Counted from the stretch's first letter, positions 1-10,004 are shown. The stretch is 64,000 bases of DNA from Phycisphaerales bacterium (GCA_020639075.1 JACKHI010000001.1:434001-498000), one strand, 5' to 3'. The notes: generated by a model from the sequence alone, not told the origin. Numbers and translations: made by a program.

Positions 1-609
1 TCGCTGTGGAACGTCATGTTCGCAACGATGGGTCCTTCGAGTTCCTCGGCGACTGCCGACGAGGTCTACGCAGGCAAGATCAAGTCCACAAGCGGCGAAG
101 AGATCGCCATGCTGCTGGAGACGGCCCGACGCGTCGTCATCATTCCGGGCTATGGCATGGCCGTGTCGCAGGCGCAGCACGCGGTCCGCGATTTGGCGAA
201 CCTGCTCGAGTCGAAGTTCGGCGCGAATGTCGATTACGCGATTCATCCCGTTGCAGGTCGCATGCCGGGGCACATGAACGTGCTTCTGGCCGAAGCGAAC
301 ATACCGTACGACAAGCTCCGCGAGATGGACAACATCAACCCGGAGATGGACCAGGTCGACGTGGCGATCGTCATCGGCGCGAACGACGTCGTGAACCCTG
401 TCGCACGAACGGATCCGAAGTCCCCCATCGCCGGCATGCCGATTATCGACGCCGACAAGGCTCGGACGGTCATCGTCATCAAGCGAAGCCTCAGCCCGGG
501 CTACGCCGGCATTCCGAATCCGCTGTTCGCTGCGGATAACGCGCTGATGTTCTTTGCTGACGGGAAGAAGGCGTTCCAGGAGATTATCGAGGCGCTTAAG
601 GAAGCTTGA
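1..609 (+). CDS. pntB: NAD(P) transhydrogenase beta subunit, C-terminal part (5' end outside window)
   Basis: This is the NADP(H)-binding domain III of the membrane-bound proton-translocating transhydrogenase, which transfers hydride between NAD(H) and NADP(H) using the proton gradient. The reading frame is open from base 1, so the membrane domain lies upstream of the window. About 202 codons are visible. Family motifs are present in order: the GYGMAVSQAQ nucleotide loop, IHPVAGRMPGHMNVLLAEA, IGANDVVNP and KRSLSPGYAG-NPLF near the C-terminus, which align end to end with E. coli PntB. Identification is firm; only the true start is not visible. Confidence 0.97.
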   Translation, partial: SLWNVMFATMGPSSSSATADEVYAGKIKSTSGEEIAMLLETARRVVIIPGYGMAVSQAQHAVRDLANLLESKFGANVDYAIHPVAGRMPGHMNVLLAEANIPYDKLREMDNINPEMDQVDVAIVIGANDVVNPVARTDPKSPIAGMPIIDADKARTVIVIKRSLSPGYAGIPNPLFAADNALMFFADGKKAFQEIIEALKEA

Positions 610-774
610 TCCACGGCAATCTCGTGTTCAAACGGCTGGGGTTGTCTCGCGAGAACCTGGCACTTCGTATGTGCTGGGCTTTCGGCGCCGGCTCCGGGAT
701 TGGTTTGCCACTTTGACTGGAATTCCGCATACAATCCGACGACATCCAGCGCAGGTTGGATCAGTCGGGTTGTC

Positions 775-1458
775 ATGGCGAATCCCATTCTTCACAGACC
801 GGCGAAACGGATAAGACGGGGTCCTGCAAGATCCATCGCGATCTTGATCAGCTTCCTGCTTCTGACTTTCGCCGGCACGTGGTGGACACGATATCGAGAA
901 TTCTGGCTACACGGTCCCGGTCCGGACAAATCGCAATGGCAGTGCGCCCTTATTGACGGCGGAATCTGGATTTTCTGGGATCAGTACATCGGCTCCGATG
1001 CCGCGTTTGACGAACTCGTTCAGTTCCATCACTACTCGCCGGAGTGGACGTCGCGAGACTGGGGTTGGGAAGTTCGTTTTCATCACTCGCGACCGGATCC
1101 AAGCGTCGGTTTCCATACGCCGACGTGGCCGAAACGACAGTCGTGGTCGGCGCCGTCGCCCTACGACAAGATCGATCATGGATCTGATGACCAGCCGTGC
1201 CTCCAGGGAAGCGTCGTTTTGAAATGGTCCTATTTTATCATTCCCCTGTGGACGATTCAGGCGCCGCTCGCCGCACTGATCATCATGCTGATCTTGCGGC
1301 GCATGAAGCGGCGAGATCCGTCTCGATGTGCGGGGTGCGGCTATCGACTGCGGGGCAACGTCAGCGGTCAATGTCCCGAGTGCGGGCTTGCACTTCCGCA
1401 AGACATCAACGTCGCGTTAGAATGCGACGCGGTTCAATCGTCGCCCGGAGCCGAATGA
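775..1458 (+). CDS. Membrane protein with C-terminal zinc ribbon
   Basis: A protein of unknown function of about 227 residues. A hydrophobic segment lies near the N-terminus (SIAILISFLLLTFAG) and another near residue 170-195, followed by a basic stretch and a zinc ribbon of the form CxGCGYxLRGN...CPECG. This tail is widespread on planctomycete membrane proteins (established family pattern), and a relative is at 57543-58211. I chose the ATG at 775 because the longer frame from 700 adds residues unlike a membrane-protein N-terminus. The stop is immediately followed by the TTG start of the next gene, so the two are probably cotranscribed. Confidence 0.7.
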   Translation: MANPILHRPAKRIRRGPARSIAILISFLLLTFAGTWWTRYREFWLHGPGPDKSQWQCALIDGGIWIFWDQYIGSDAAFDELVQFHHYSPEWTSRDWGWEVRFHHSRPDPSVGFHTPTWPKRQSWSAPSPYDKIDHGSDDQPCLQGSVVLKWSYFIIPLWTIQAPLAALIIMLILRRMKRRDPSRCAGCGYRLRGNVSGQCPECGLALPQDINVALECDAVQSSPGAE

Positions 1459-1459
1459 C

Positions 1460-2398
1460 TTGACGCAGACTGCTTATCTTTGGGACCCGATCAGTCTGAA
1501 GCACGACACGGGACTGCACGTCGAGAAAGTCGAGAGAGCGGAACGGCTTTGCCCCGATCGAATCCGTGAGAAGCTGCCCAACATTGCGTATCCGGTCGTC
1601 GAATCGCACGACGCGCTGGAAGCGATCATTCGTGTGCATTACCGCGGGTATTACGACTTCGTGCATGCGTTCTGCCATCGCGGCGGCGGCTTTCTCGATG
1701 CCGCCGACACGATCGTCTGCCGCGACAGTTTTGACGCGGCCATCGGTTCGGTGAATACCGCGCTGACGGCGGTGGACCTGGTCTTCAGCAGGCGGGCGCG
1801 GAACGTCTTTTCCGCGATGCGTCCGCCGGGACATCATGCGCTGCCGGATCGGGCGATGGGATTCTGCATCTTCGGGAACATCGCGATCGCTGCACGACAC
1901 GCTCAGCAAGTGCATGGGATCGACCGAGTGGCGATCGTCGACTTCGACGTGCATCATGGCAACGGCACGCAGGACATTTTCTACGACGACGGCAGCGTCT
2001 TTTTCGTCTCGATGCATCAGCATCCGCTCTGGCCGATGACGGGTCTTGCGAGAGAACGCGGCGTTGACGCCGGCGAAGGAACGACGCTGAATCTGCCGGT
2101 CCACCCGGGCACGGGAGAGGCGGAGCAGCTAAAGGCCTTTACCGACACAGTGATTCCGGCGGTTCACGAATTCCATCCCGAGTTGTTGCTGATTTCGGCC
2201 GGTTTTGATGCGCATCGAGATGATCCCCTTGCGGAGCTGAACATGACGGAATCCGGGTACGCGAGAATGACGCGGGAACTGATGGATCTCGCTGCGGACT
2301 GTTGTCAAGGGCGTATCGTGAGCCTACTGGAAGGCGGATACAACCTGACTGCATTGGAAAATAGCGTCGTTGCGCATGTGAACGAGTTGGCGTCGTAG
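1460..2398 (+). CDS. Class II histone-deacetylase-fold amidohydrolase
   Basis: A 312-residue zinc amidohydrolase of the HDAC/acetylpolyamine-amidohydrolase/acetoin-utilisation superfamily. Visible active-site motifs are RPPGHHA (the catalytic His pair), VDFDVHHGNGTQ (zinc-binding D-x-H), SAGFDAHRDDP (second zinc Asp) and LLEGGYN (catalytic Tyr), so it should be active. The substrate is not fixed by sequence; an acetylated polyamine or small amide is the usual guess in bacteria. The start is a TTG one base after the upstream stop. The next gene encodes arginine deiminase, which would fit arginine/polyamine turnover, but that link is inference from position. Confidence 0.9.
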   Translation: MTQTAYLWDPISLKHDTGLHVEKVERAERLCPDRIREKLPNIAYPVVESHDALEAIIRVHYRGYYDFVHAFCHRGGGFLDAADTIVCRDSFDAAIGSVNTALTAVDLVFSRRARNVFSAMRPPGHHALPDRAMGFCIFGNIAIAARHAQQVHGIDRVAIVDFDVHHGNGTQDIFYDDGSVFFVSMHQHPLWPMTGLARERGVDAGEGTTLNLPVHPGTGEAEQLKAFTDTVIPAVHEFHPELLLISAGFDAHRDDPLAELNMTESGYARMTRELMDLAADCCQGRIVSLLEGGYNLTALENSVVAHVNELAS

Positions 2399-2506
2399 GT
2401 CCGCCCGGCGGGTGAATCGCACATATTCCCAATGCATATTCCATAGAATCAAACTCCCGAGTATCATCGCGCCCGACTCAACCGCGCCAGGGCGCAAGGT
2501 AAATCC

Positions 2507-3739
2507 GTGAAATTCAACATCATTAACGAATACGACCCACTCGAATGTGTGATGGTGCATCGTCCGGGCGACGAGATCGAACGGCTGACGCACAACAATA
2601 TGGAGCGATTCCTGTTTGAGGACATTCCGTTCCTCAAGCGGATGCAGGAAGAACACGACGAGTTCTGCGATGCAATGCGCAGCCGCGGCATCAGCGTGTT
2701 CTACCTCGAGAAGATGCTGCTGGAATTGCTCGGCACTCACGCCGCCGCCAAGCAATCGCTGATCGAGACAGTCTGCCGAGTCGAAGGCGTACCCGCCATC
2801 GCACAGGAATTGCTCAACACTCAGCATTTCCCGGACGAGTCGCTTCTGCAACTGCTCTTCGCGGGCCTGACGACAAGCGAATACCAGAAGAAGACGGGGC
2901 GTCGATCGCCCCCCTCTCCCGCCAAGGAAGACTACATTCTCGAGCCGATTCCGAATGCGTACTTCAGCCGCGATCCGGCCGTCGTCGTCGGGCCGACGGT
3001 CATTTCCTGCAAGATGCACTACTTCGAACGCGTTCGCGAGACGATCCTGACGCGCTCAGTATTGGAGCATCACCCTGAGTTTGCCGGCCAGACGATCACC
3101 TACGGCGGATCACGTTCACCGACGGAGGATCGACCGTTCACGATCGAGGGCGGCGATGTGATCGTGCTGAGTCGGGACGCCCTGTTGATCGGGGCGAGCG
3201 AACGAACGCGCAGCGAGACGATCGAAGTCCTGGCGAAGAAGGCGTTCGACGAAGGTCACGTGAAGCGCGTCTATGAGATTCCCATTCCGACGGAACGAAC
3301 GTTCATGCACCTGGATACGGTGCTGACGATCGTCGACCACGGCGTCGTCGTGTGGTTCCCGGGCGTGATGGAGCATATCAAGTACATCCATCATCTCGAA
3401 GAGGACGATTCCGGACAGGTCGTTCGGAAGAAAGACAGCCGAAACCTCGAACAGATTCTGAGCGACGAATTCGGCAAGCAGGTGGAAATCGTACGGACCG
3501 GCGGCGGAGACGAGCACTTCGCCAGCCGCGAGCAACGGACGGACGGCACGAATACGCTGGCGCTCGCGCCGCGCGTGGCGTGCACCTACGAACGAAATAC
3601 GCGGACGATTGCGGCGATGGAGAAGGCCGGGATCGAGTGCATTTCCATCATCGGCTCTGAGCTGGTTCGCGGGCTTGGCGGGCCGAGATGCATGACGATG
3701 CCGCTACGCCGGCGATCGGCGGACGAGGCGACTGTGTAG
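2507..3739 (+). CDS. arcA: Arginine deiminase
   Basis: Converts arginine to citrulline and ammonia, the first step of the arginine deiminase pathway. The 410 residues match the normal family length. Motifs of the guanidine-modifying fold are clear: FSRDP, IEGGDV, the catalytic MHLDT histidine, GGDEHFASREQ, and the nucleophilic Cys in GGPRCMTMPL near the C-terminus. The start is GTG with an AAGGT ribosome site about 6 bases upstream. No ornithine carbamoyltransferase or carbamate kinase gene is next to it, so pathway completion must be elsewhere or the enzyme serves arginine catabolism alone. Confidence 0.93.
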   Translation: MKFNIINEYDPLECVMVHRPGDEIERLTHNNMERFLFEDIPFLKRMQEEHDEFCDAMRSRGISVFYLEKMLLELLGTHAAAKQSLIETVCRVEGVPAIAQELLNTQHFPDESLLQLLFAGLTTSEYQKKTGRRSPPSPAKEDYILEPIPNAYFSRDPAVVVGPTVISCKMHYFERVRETILTRSVLEHHPEFAGQTITYGGSRSPTEDRPFTIEGGDVIVLSRDALLIGASERTRSETIEVLAKKAFDEGHVKRVYEIPIPTERTFMHLDTVLTIVDHGVVVWFPGVMEHIKYIHHLEEDDSGQVVRKKDSRNLEQILSDEFGKQVEIVRTGGGDEHFASREQRTDGTNTLALAPRVACTYERNTRTIAAMEKAGIECISIIGSELVRGLGGPRCMTMPLRRRSADEATV

Positions 3740-3999
3740 TCGGGCGTCGTGGGCGATCGATGGGTCTCTAGAAACGCCACAGATAACGCAGACGCGCTGG
3801 CGGTCGCGACTTCTTCGTGGCGGCGACAATCGATGATTCACCGCGCAAGACTACCGGATGTGGCCTGAGAGTCGTTACGCGCTCCGCTCCCTGACGGTCG
3901 CGGCTCTGATTGGCCGACGCGGCTCTGTTCGGCTTGCATGTGCCGAATCAAACCTTCACACTACCCACATCTTTATTCCTTCACGCCGATTGAGGAGCA
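3740..3999. other. Intergenic region, no gene seen
   Basis: No convincing coding sequence. A small inverted repeat (TTCGGC...GCCGAA, 3928-3947, 8-nt loop) lies about 50 bases before the transporter start and could be a leader hairpin. A GAGGAG ribosome site sits at 3992-3997. Confidence 0.4.
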
Positions 4000-6255
4000 A
4001 TGTCTATGTCCGATTCGACGGCCCAGCCGAAGCAGCAGGGTTTTGTACAGACAGTCAAGAGTTTTCCAAGCGCGTTCTGGGTCGCGAACACGATGGAAAT
4101 CTTCGAGCGAATGGCCTGGTACGGCTTCTTCGCCGTCAGTTCGCTCTATATCACGGGGCCCGTTGAAACAGGCGGACTGGGATTCACGTCTGAAGAGCGC
4201 GGGCAGCTTCAGGCCATCGTGCCGTTCTTTCTTTACCTGTTTCCGGTGATCACCGGCGCGCTGGCGGATCGCTACGGCTACAAGAAGATGTTCATCATCG
4301 CCTACACAGGCATGATTCTCAGTTATTACGCACTCGGTCAATTCAAGACCTTCCCGACATTCCTGGGGGCGTTCATGTGCGTTGCCGTCGCAGCCGCGAT
4401 ATTCAAACCCGTCGTCGTTGGGACGGTGGCGCGCGTCACGAACGAGGGCAATTCCAGGCTCGGGTTCGGCGTCTTCTACATGATGGTCAACATCGGCGGG
4501 TTCGTCGGCCCGCTTGTGGCCGGCGTCGTGCGCGGTCTGTCGTGGAAATATGTGTTCATTTCCTGCGCGGCGTGGGCAGCGGTCAACCTGGTCATCGTCA
4601 CCGTCTTTTATCGCGATCCCACGACCGAATCGAAGTCCGGCCAGAAGCGCAGCCTGAAAAAAGTCGGCTACGACATGGTCGAAGTCCTCGGAAACGTGCG
4701 CTTCGGCATCACAGTATTTGTCGTGCTGATTGCATTGATGGTGGCGAACCAGGAGTTGGAGAACTTCCACTTCTGGCCTGAGTGCACGATCTTCATCATC
4801 GCCTGGCTGGTGGTCAATTTCCTGATGGACGCCGCGCTACCGAAGGGAAGCGGCAATCCGGACAATCCGGCGTCGCACGGACGTCCGTTCTTCCTCAAGC
4901 GAATGCACTGCAGCAACTGGCGATTCGCCCTTTTCCTTTTGATCATGTCGGGCTTCTGGACGAGCTTCAATCAGATCTTCCTGACGATGCCGGAATACGT
5001 TCGGGATTACGTCGATACCAAGCCGATGGTGGACGCGGGCAAGAAGCTGTTCAACGCCGTCGGTCATCCGGAGTGGATCAACGGACTCGCAGCGATTGAA
5101 GAGACGGAGGCGATGGCCGAATTCGACGATCTGCTGCGCCGGAGCCGGGGCGTCGCCCCCATGCTTCCCGAAGAGGCGGCCCCTGCGAAATCGGATGCGG
5201 AGTCCGGCGCCGCCAAGGAAGACGAAACCAAGAAGACTGAAGCGACAGACAATTGGCAGAACGAACCCAGCCTGTCGGCTGAGGACATCACGGCATTACG
5301 TGCCATCGCAGCGCGCATCAACCGGCCTGAGGCAACGGATCCCATTACACCGAAGGATCTGGTCGAGGCCGCAAAGAAGATGCTGGGCTACAAGGTTCGA
5401 ATCGAGGCCGCGACGCTCGGCAAGATGATCGAGGATGTCCCCGCGTCGATTTCCGCGGTCGACAGTGAGCTGCTTGATACGGCCGTCGCCACTGTCAACA
5501 AGCGGCTTGAAGCGCGAGCGCGTCCGCTGATCGAGGGAGATGACGTTGCGTCATTCAAGAAGAAGCTGGAAGCGCTAATGCTGAAATCCGGCCCGGTCGT
5601 CAGTGCGGCGGAGCTGAAATCCCTCGCCGAGTCCGTCCAAAACGGCGATCGCACGATCGATCCTGAGATTCTCGCGTTGAGTATTCGCGACGTCGCCTAT
5701 CGCCCGACGATCTGGGAGCGCCTCGAAGCCGGGCGCCAGGTCAACCCAGAGCACATCGTCAACATCGACGCTCTCTCGATCATCCTGTTGCAGGTCTTCA
5801 TTTCATTCATGATGGGCCGATTCCATCAGTTTACGACGATGATCGTCGGCATGATCATCGCCGCGATCGGCATCGGTCTGCCGGCGCTGGCGGGCGGCAC
5901 GATGATCGGTCCGATCGGCGGCATGCTGATCGTCGTCATCGTGGGAATCGTGATATTCGCGATCGGCGAGATGATGGCGAGCCCGACGAGCCAGGAATAC
6001 GTCGGCCGTATCGCCCCGAAGGACAAAGTTGCGCTATACATGGGCTATTACTTCGTCGCTGTCGCGCTCGGCAACCTGTTCGGCGGCATTCTGTCGGGTC
6101 AGCTCTACGGAAAGTTGACGCGCGACATGCAGCGACCGGACCTGATGTGGATGGCCTTCGGCGCGATCATGCTGGGCACGGCGATTGTCTTCGTTCTGTA
6201 TAACCAGTTCGCATTGCCGAAGAGTCGGTCGGATTCGATGACGTCAAACGCCTGA
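4000..6255 (+). CDS. POT/PTR-family peptide transporter with large TM7-TM8 insert
   Basis: A proton-coupled oligopeptide transporter of the major facilitator superfamily, 751 residues against about 450-520 usual. The ExxER motif of TM1 appears as MEIFERMAWYGFF, and the typical DRYGYKK and FKPVVVGTV motifs follow. After TM7 (FWTSFNQIFLTMPEYV) there is a hydrophilic, mostly helical insert at about residues 332-582 before TM8 (NIDALSIILLQVF). By known POT topology this loop is periplasmic. A strong ribosome site (GAGGAG) precedes the ATG. Substrate unknown. It is convergent with two further POT genes. Confidence 0.9.
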   Translation: MSMSDSTAQPKQQGFVQTVKSFPSAFWVANTMEIFERMAWYGFFAVSSLYITGPVETGGLGFTSEERGQLQAIVPFFLYLFPVITGALADRYGYKKMFIIAYTGMILSYYALGQFKTFPTFLGAFMCVAVAAAIFKPVVVGTVARVTNEGNSRLGFGVFYMMVNIGGFVGPLVAGVVRGLSWKYVFISCAAWAAVNLVIVTVFYRDPTTESKSGQKRSLKKVGYDMVEVLGNVRFGITVFVVLIALMVANQELENFHFWPECTIFIIAWLVVNFLMDAALPKGSGNPDNPASHGRPFFLKRMHCSNWRFALFLLIMSGFWTSFNQIFLTMPEYVRDYVDTKPMVDAGKKLFNAVGHPEWINGLAAIEETEAMAEFDDLLRRSRGVAPMLPEEAAPAKSDAESGAAKEDETKKTEATDNWQNEPSLSAEDITALRAIAARINRPEATDPITPKDLVEAAKKMLGYKVRIEAATLGKMIEDVPASISAVDSELLDTAVATVNKRLEARARPLIEGDDVASFKKKLEALMLKSGPVVSAAELKSLAESVQNGDRTIDPEILALSIRDVAYRPTIWERLEAGRQVNPEHIVNIDALSIILLQVFISFMMGRFHQFTTMIVGMIIAAIGIGLPALAGGTMIGPIGGMLIVVIVGIVIFAIGEMMASPTSQEYVGRIAPKDKVALYMGYYFVAVALGNLFGGILSGQLYGKLTRDMQRPDLMWMAFGAIMLGTAIVFVLYNQFALPKSRSDSMTSNA

Positions 6256-6291
6256 AATTGCAGCGAGTTTCGTATATTGTGCTGAAATGAA

Positions 6292-6332
6292 AACGGCTGC
6301 ACGACGGAAATCGAATCCGTCGTGCAGCCGTT
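6292..6332. terminator. Bidirectional hairpin terminator between convergent transporters
   Basis: A perfect 17-bp stem (6292-6308 with 6316-6332) and a 7-base loop. A T-rich stretch follows on the plus strand (TTGTTGTC), and TTCATTT follows on the minus strand. It sits between the ends of convergent genes at 6255 and 6375. Confidence 0.85.
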
Positions 6333-6374
6333 GTTGTCTATCACCTGATGCGAACGGTGTGACTCAGACGAGCA

Positions 6375-7910
6375 TCACTTGACGCCGTACATCATCTTCT
6401 TCAACGGCCTGACCAGCAACAACAGCAGGAAGGCACCAACGCCGGTGATGATCGCGATGCGTTTGAAGACGTCGACAAAAGTCGCATCAGGACCGACGCC
6501 TGCGACCCAAGGCGCCAGCACGTTACCCAACGACGACGCCAGAAACCAGACGCCCATGAACATACCGACGAGTCTTGCCGGCGACAGCTTAGTGATCGTT
6601 GACAATCCGACCGGCGAAAGGCAAAGCTCGCCCGTGGTGTGGAAGAAGAAACCGAGAATCAGGTAGGCGATCGAGCATTCTCCCGTTCCGTTACTGTCGG
6701 CGTTCATCGCGCCCAATAGCAGCATGACGAAGCCGAGCGACAGGAACCCAAGGCCGAACACGAATTTGAACGGTGAGGACGGTTCCATTCGTATTCGGTC
6801 GAGCCACGTCCAAAGCGCAGCAACGGGAATGCTCAATCCAATGATGAGAAGCGGATTAAAGAAGTTCGCCAGGAATGCCGCCTCGAACTTGATTCCGAAG
6901 AGGTTTTTGTTGACCGCCACTTCAGTGAAGCGTGTGATCGTACTGCCAGCCAGCTCGAAGAAGCCCCAAAAGACCATCGAGAAGGTGCAGAGCACGAGAA
7001 TCACCAACATCCGCCCGGCTTCCTCCTTGGTGCCGCGGGTGGCTTCCCAAATCAGATAGGCGAGAACAGGGGCGGCCAGCGACAAGTAAATCACCTGAGT
7101 GACTCTCGGCATGGATATCAGGTACGCCGCGAGGGGAATGAAAGCAAGAACACACACCGTCAACGTGAGGTAGTTCGGCAGCCCAAGCAATCCTCGGTTA
7201 CTGAGCTTGGCAGTCTCGGGCGGCAATCCCTTTCCGCGAAGCGTTTTCAGGCCGACGATGAAAATTATCTGCCCGACCACCATGCCGGCGCCCGCCATGA
7301 TGAAGCCCCAGTGCCATGCGATCTTCTGCGCAAATCCGGCGGAGAAACTCGCCAACAATGCGCCGATGTTGATCCCCATGTAGAAAATCGTGAATGCGCC
7401 ATCGCGGCGGGCGTCCCCCTGCTTGTAGAGCGTCCCGACGATGGTCGAGATGTTCGGCTTGAAGAAGCCGTTTCCGGCCGAGAGCAGTCCGAGCCCCAGG
7501 AAGAACAGCCAGTTCAGTGACAGCACGTCGTGGCCGCGGAACACGAGCAAGGCATGCGTCGCGAGCGTGAACTGAGCGATCGCCATGAGCGTACCGCCGA
7601 TGTAGATTGCGCGGCGCTGCCCGAGCAATCGATCGGCCAACATACCGCCGACGAATGTCGACGCGTAGACGAATCCCAAGTACGCGCCATAGATTCCGTC
7701 TGCACGCCCGCTTGCAACTTCCTCGGCCATCGCCTTGAACACGACGGCGACCATGTAGAGAACGAGGATGCCGCGCATCGTGTAGAAGCTGAAGCGCTCC
7801 CACAGCTCTGTGAAGAACAGGAAATAGAGGCCATGCGGATGGCCGAACAGCGTCTTTTCTTCGACGTGCACGTGCGAGGCCGATTCGGCCGGGTCTTCAA
7901 ATGTGTTCAA
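6375..7910 (-). CDS. POT/PTR-family peptide transporter, canonical length
   Basis: A 511-residue proton-dependent oligopeptide transporter. It shows the canonical TM1 signature FFTELWERFSFYTMRG, then DRLLGQRR and GNGFFKPNIS, and FFELAGSTITRF in TM7. The loop between TM7 and TM8 is short here, unlike in the two neighbouring paralogues. The start is TTG with AAGGGTGA 6 bases upstream; no ATG lies before TM1. It follows the next POT gene on the same strand by 59 bases, so a two-gene operon is likely. Confidence 0.93.
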   Translation of the reverse strand: MNTFEDPAESASHVHVEEKTLFGHPHGLYFLFFTELWERFSFYTMRGILVLYMVAVVFKAMAEEVASGRADGIYGAYLGFVYASTFVGGMLADRLLGQRRAIYIGGTLMAIAQFTLATHALLVFRGHDVLSLNWLFFLGLGLLSAGNGFFKPNISTIVGTLYKQGDARRDGAFTIFYMGINIGALLASFSAGFAQKIAWHWGFIMAGAGMVVGQIIFIVGLKTLRGKGLPPETAKLSNRGLLGLPNYLTLTVCVLAFIPLAAYLISMPRVTQVIYLSLAAPVLAYLIWEATRGTKEEAGRMLVILVLCTFSMVFWGFFELAGSTITRFTEVAVNKNLFGIKFEAAFLANFFNPLLIIGLSIPVAALWTWLDRIRMEPSSPFKFVFGLGFLSLGFVMLLLGAMNADSNGTGECSIAYLILGFFFHTTGELCLSPVGLSTITKLSPARLVGMFMGVWFLASSLGNVLAPWVAGVGPDATFVDVFKRIAIITGVGAFLLLLLVRPLKKMMYGVK

Positions 7911-7969
7911 CTCTCGTCACCCTTCAACATGCAATGAACTTATCCCAGGACTCGAGACGATGCAGGCGC

Positions 7970-9919
7970 CTACGCCCCGTACTTCTTGATCGCCCGATTC
8001 AGCATCGGCTGGAGGGCGAGGATCACCATCGCGATCGCGAACAGCGCGACGCTCAGGTAGAGGAACATCGCAGCCGTCGGCGCCAGGCCGCTCAGGAAGC
8101 CGGACAACTTGTTGCCGATGGCCGTGGCGAGGAACCAGCCGCCCATCATCAGGCCGACGAGGCGCTTGGGCGAAAGCTTCGTCACAAGCGACAGGCCCAT
8201 CGGCGAGAGGCAGAGTTCACCCACTGTGACAACAGCGTAATACGCAACGAGCCACATCAGCGAGACTTTGTCGGAGCCGTCTTTCCCGGCATATGCCGCT
8301 GCGGCAACAATCAGGACTGCGACGACCGTGATCAGCATGCCGTAGAGGATCTTCCGGGCGGTACTGACTGTTTTTCCGAGTTTCACGCGCCAGGAAAAGA
8401 ACGCCACGACGATCGGCGTCAGGGCCACAACGAACAGCGGATTCAGAAAACTCGTGATCAGTTCGGCGTTGAAGAGATTGGCGAATTCGCCTTTTTCAAA
8501 TCTCGCATCGGACGCCTTCTTATATACGTTTTCGAACGTCTCCTTCGTGACAAGGATGACGGGGAACGCCTCCCCGCCAGCGTTTCGCACGAAGATCACA
8601 TTCCTCATCGGCGTGGCGGTCTCGGGTTCCACTTTGACGGATATGGACTCGACGCCGTGCGCGTCTTTTTCCTTGTCTACCTTGATCTGGCTGTCTTCAA
8701 AGACCTTGCAAACGAGGAAACCCCATTTATCGGCGTACTCCTTACCGTCGGCGGTCGAATCCAGCGCCTTTACGTCGGGATATTGCTCGACGATCGTCGA
8801 TACAGTGCCCCGCGTGATGCGCTTGGCGCCGAACATCGCCTCGTATTCGCTCGTCGTCGTGATCAGCGTGTCCTTGTCGGGACGCGGCAGCGCCGCATCG
8901 GCGTTGCCGAAGTACGACGGCATCGCCTTCTGTGTGTAATACTCCTGGACAACGCTCGGCACCCAATCGGCACGTCGGCTGGAGTTGTGCTCGGTGAAGA
9001 TCGTCATCAGGCCGCCGCTGAGATGCAGCACCATAAAGAATGCGCCGCCTGCGACGTAAACCGGCATCAATGCCGCGATGCCCGGTCGCTCTTCCGGACC
9101 TGCCCGAACGATGAGCGTAAAGAAGTAGATGACGACGGGGATCATTCCCGTCAGGAATCCGAACGTGATCGCGCCGAGCGTGCTCTTGACGAGCGGAATC
9201 ATGTCCCCGACGTACCAACCACCGAGACCGAACACGGCGGCGGGCAGCAGGATTGTGAGCATGATTTGTCCGAAGCTGGCGTCGCGTTCGTCGATCTCCG
9301 GCCTTCGATCGGCCCGGGCGAGTTTCGCCCAGTTGATCAGCAGAACAAGGACGCCGATGCACAATCCCACGCCCGCGCCGAAGAACGCGGCATTGAAACT
9401 GAATTTGTTTCGCAGTGGCGCCGAGAGCAGCGCCGAGAGGGCCGCGCCGATGTTGATGCCCATGTAGAAAATGTTGAAGCCAGCGTCGCGTCGCGGATCG
9501 CCGGGCTCATACAGGTTGCCGACCATCGCGGAGATGTTGGGCTTGAAGAGACCGTTGCCGACACACAGCAAGACCAGCCCGATACATAGTGTCGTCGTGC
9601 CCCAGATGCTCAGCGTAAACAGCCCCCCCGCCATGCACAGTCCGCCGATCAGGACGCTCAGCCTGTAGCCCAGAAAACGGTCCGCGATCAGGCCGCCCAG
9701 GAACGGCGTGAAATACACGAACGCAAGGTAGCTGCCGAAAATCTCCGTCGACAGCTTGGTGGATAAGCCGAGCCCCCCGCGCTCGGTATCTGACGCGTAG
9801 AGCACGAGGATGCCGAGCATCAGGTAGAACGCCAGGCGCTCCCACATTTCCGTAAAAAAGAGCGGGTACAGCCCCTTGGGATGGCCGGTAATGCCGCCTC
9901 TCGGGTTTTCTTTTGTCAC
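7970..9919 (-). CDS. POT/PTR-family peptide transporter with medium TM7-TM8 insert
   Basis: A 649-residue peptide transporter with TM1 motif FFTEMWERLAFYLM, DRFLGYR and GNGLFKPNISAMVG. Between TM7 (ending LMTIFTEHNSSR) and TM8 (ITSFLNPLFVV), residues about 315-485 form a hydrophilic insert expected outside the cytoplasmic membrane. Its sequence is unlike the insert of the 751-residue paralogue. The start is GTG preceded by GGAG at 7 bases. It is the first gene of the minus-strand pair; tandem CGGT/ACCG elements lie about 85-120 bases upstream. Confidence 0.92.
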   Translation of the reverse strand: MTKENPRGGITGHPKGLYPLFFTEMWERLAFYLMLGILVLYASDTERGGLGLSTKLSTEIFGSYLAFVYFTPFLGGLIADRFLGYRLSVLIGGLCMAGGLFTLSIWGTTTLCIGLVLLCVGNGLFKPNISAMVGNLYEPGDPRRDAGFNIFYMGINIGAALSALLSAPLRNKFSFNAAFFGAGVGLCIGVLVLLINWAKLARADRRPEIDERDASFGQIMLTILLPAAVFGLGGWYVGDMIPLVKSTLGAITFGFLTGMIPVVIYFFTLIVRAGPEERPGIAALMPVYVAGGAFFMVLHLSGGLMTIFTEHNSSRRADWVPSVVQEYYTQKAMPSYFGNADAALPRPDKDTLITTTSEYEAMFGAKRITRGTVSTIVEQYPDVKALDSTADGKEYADKWGFLVCKVFEDSQIKVDKEKDAHGVESISVKVEPETATPMRNVIFVRNAGGEAFPVILVTKETFENVYKKASDARFEKGEFANLFNAELITSFLNPLFVVALTPIVVAFFSWRVKLGKTVSTARKILYGMLITVVAVLIVAAAAYAGKDGSDKVSLMWLVAYYAVVTVGELCLSPMGLSLVTKLSPKRLVGLMMGGWFLATAIGNKLSGFLSGLAPTAAMFLYLSVALFAIAMVILALQPMLNRAIKKYGA

Positions 9920-10004
9920 GCGTCAACTCCCTGTCTGGATGTGGATGGTCGATCGACGGCTCCGCCAATCAGTTCGACGATTCAGATTGCAGCGTCATTT
10001 GAGG

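Noticed and set aside
713..735. TTGACT...TACAAT as a promoter for the gene at 775
   Set aside because: The boxes are only 11 bases apart, too close for sigma70 recognition.
7901..9589. 562-codon plus-strand open frame
   Set aside because: Mirror of the 649-residue POT transporter; composition is Arg/His/Asp-rich as expected from an antisense frame.
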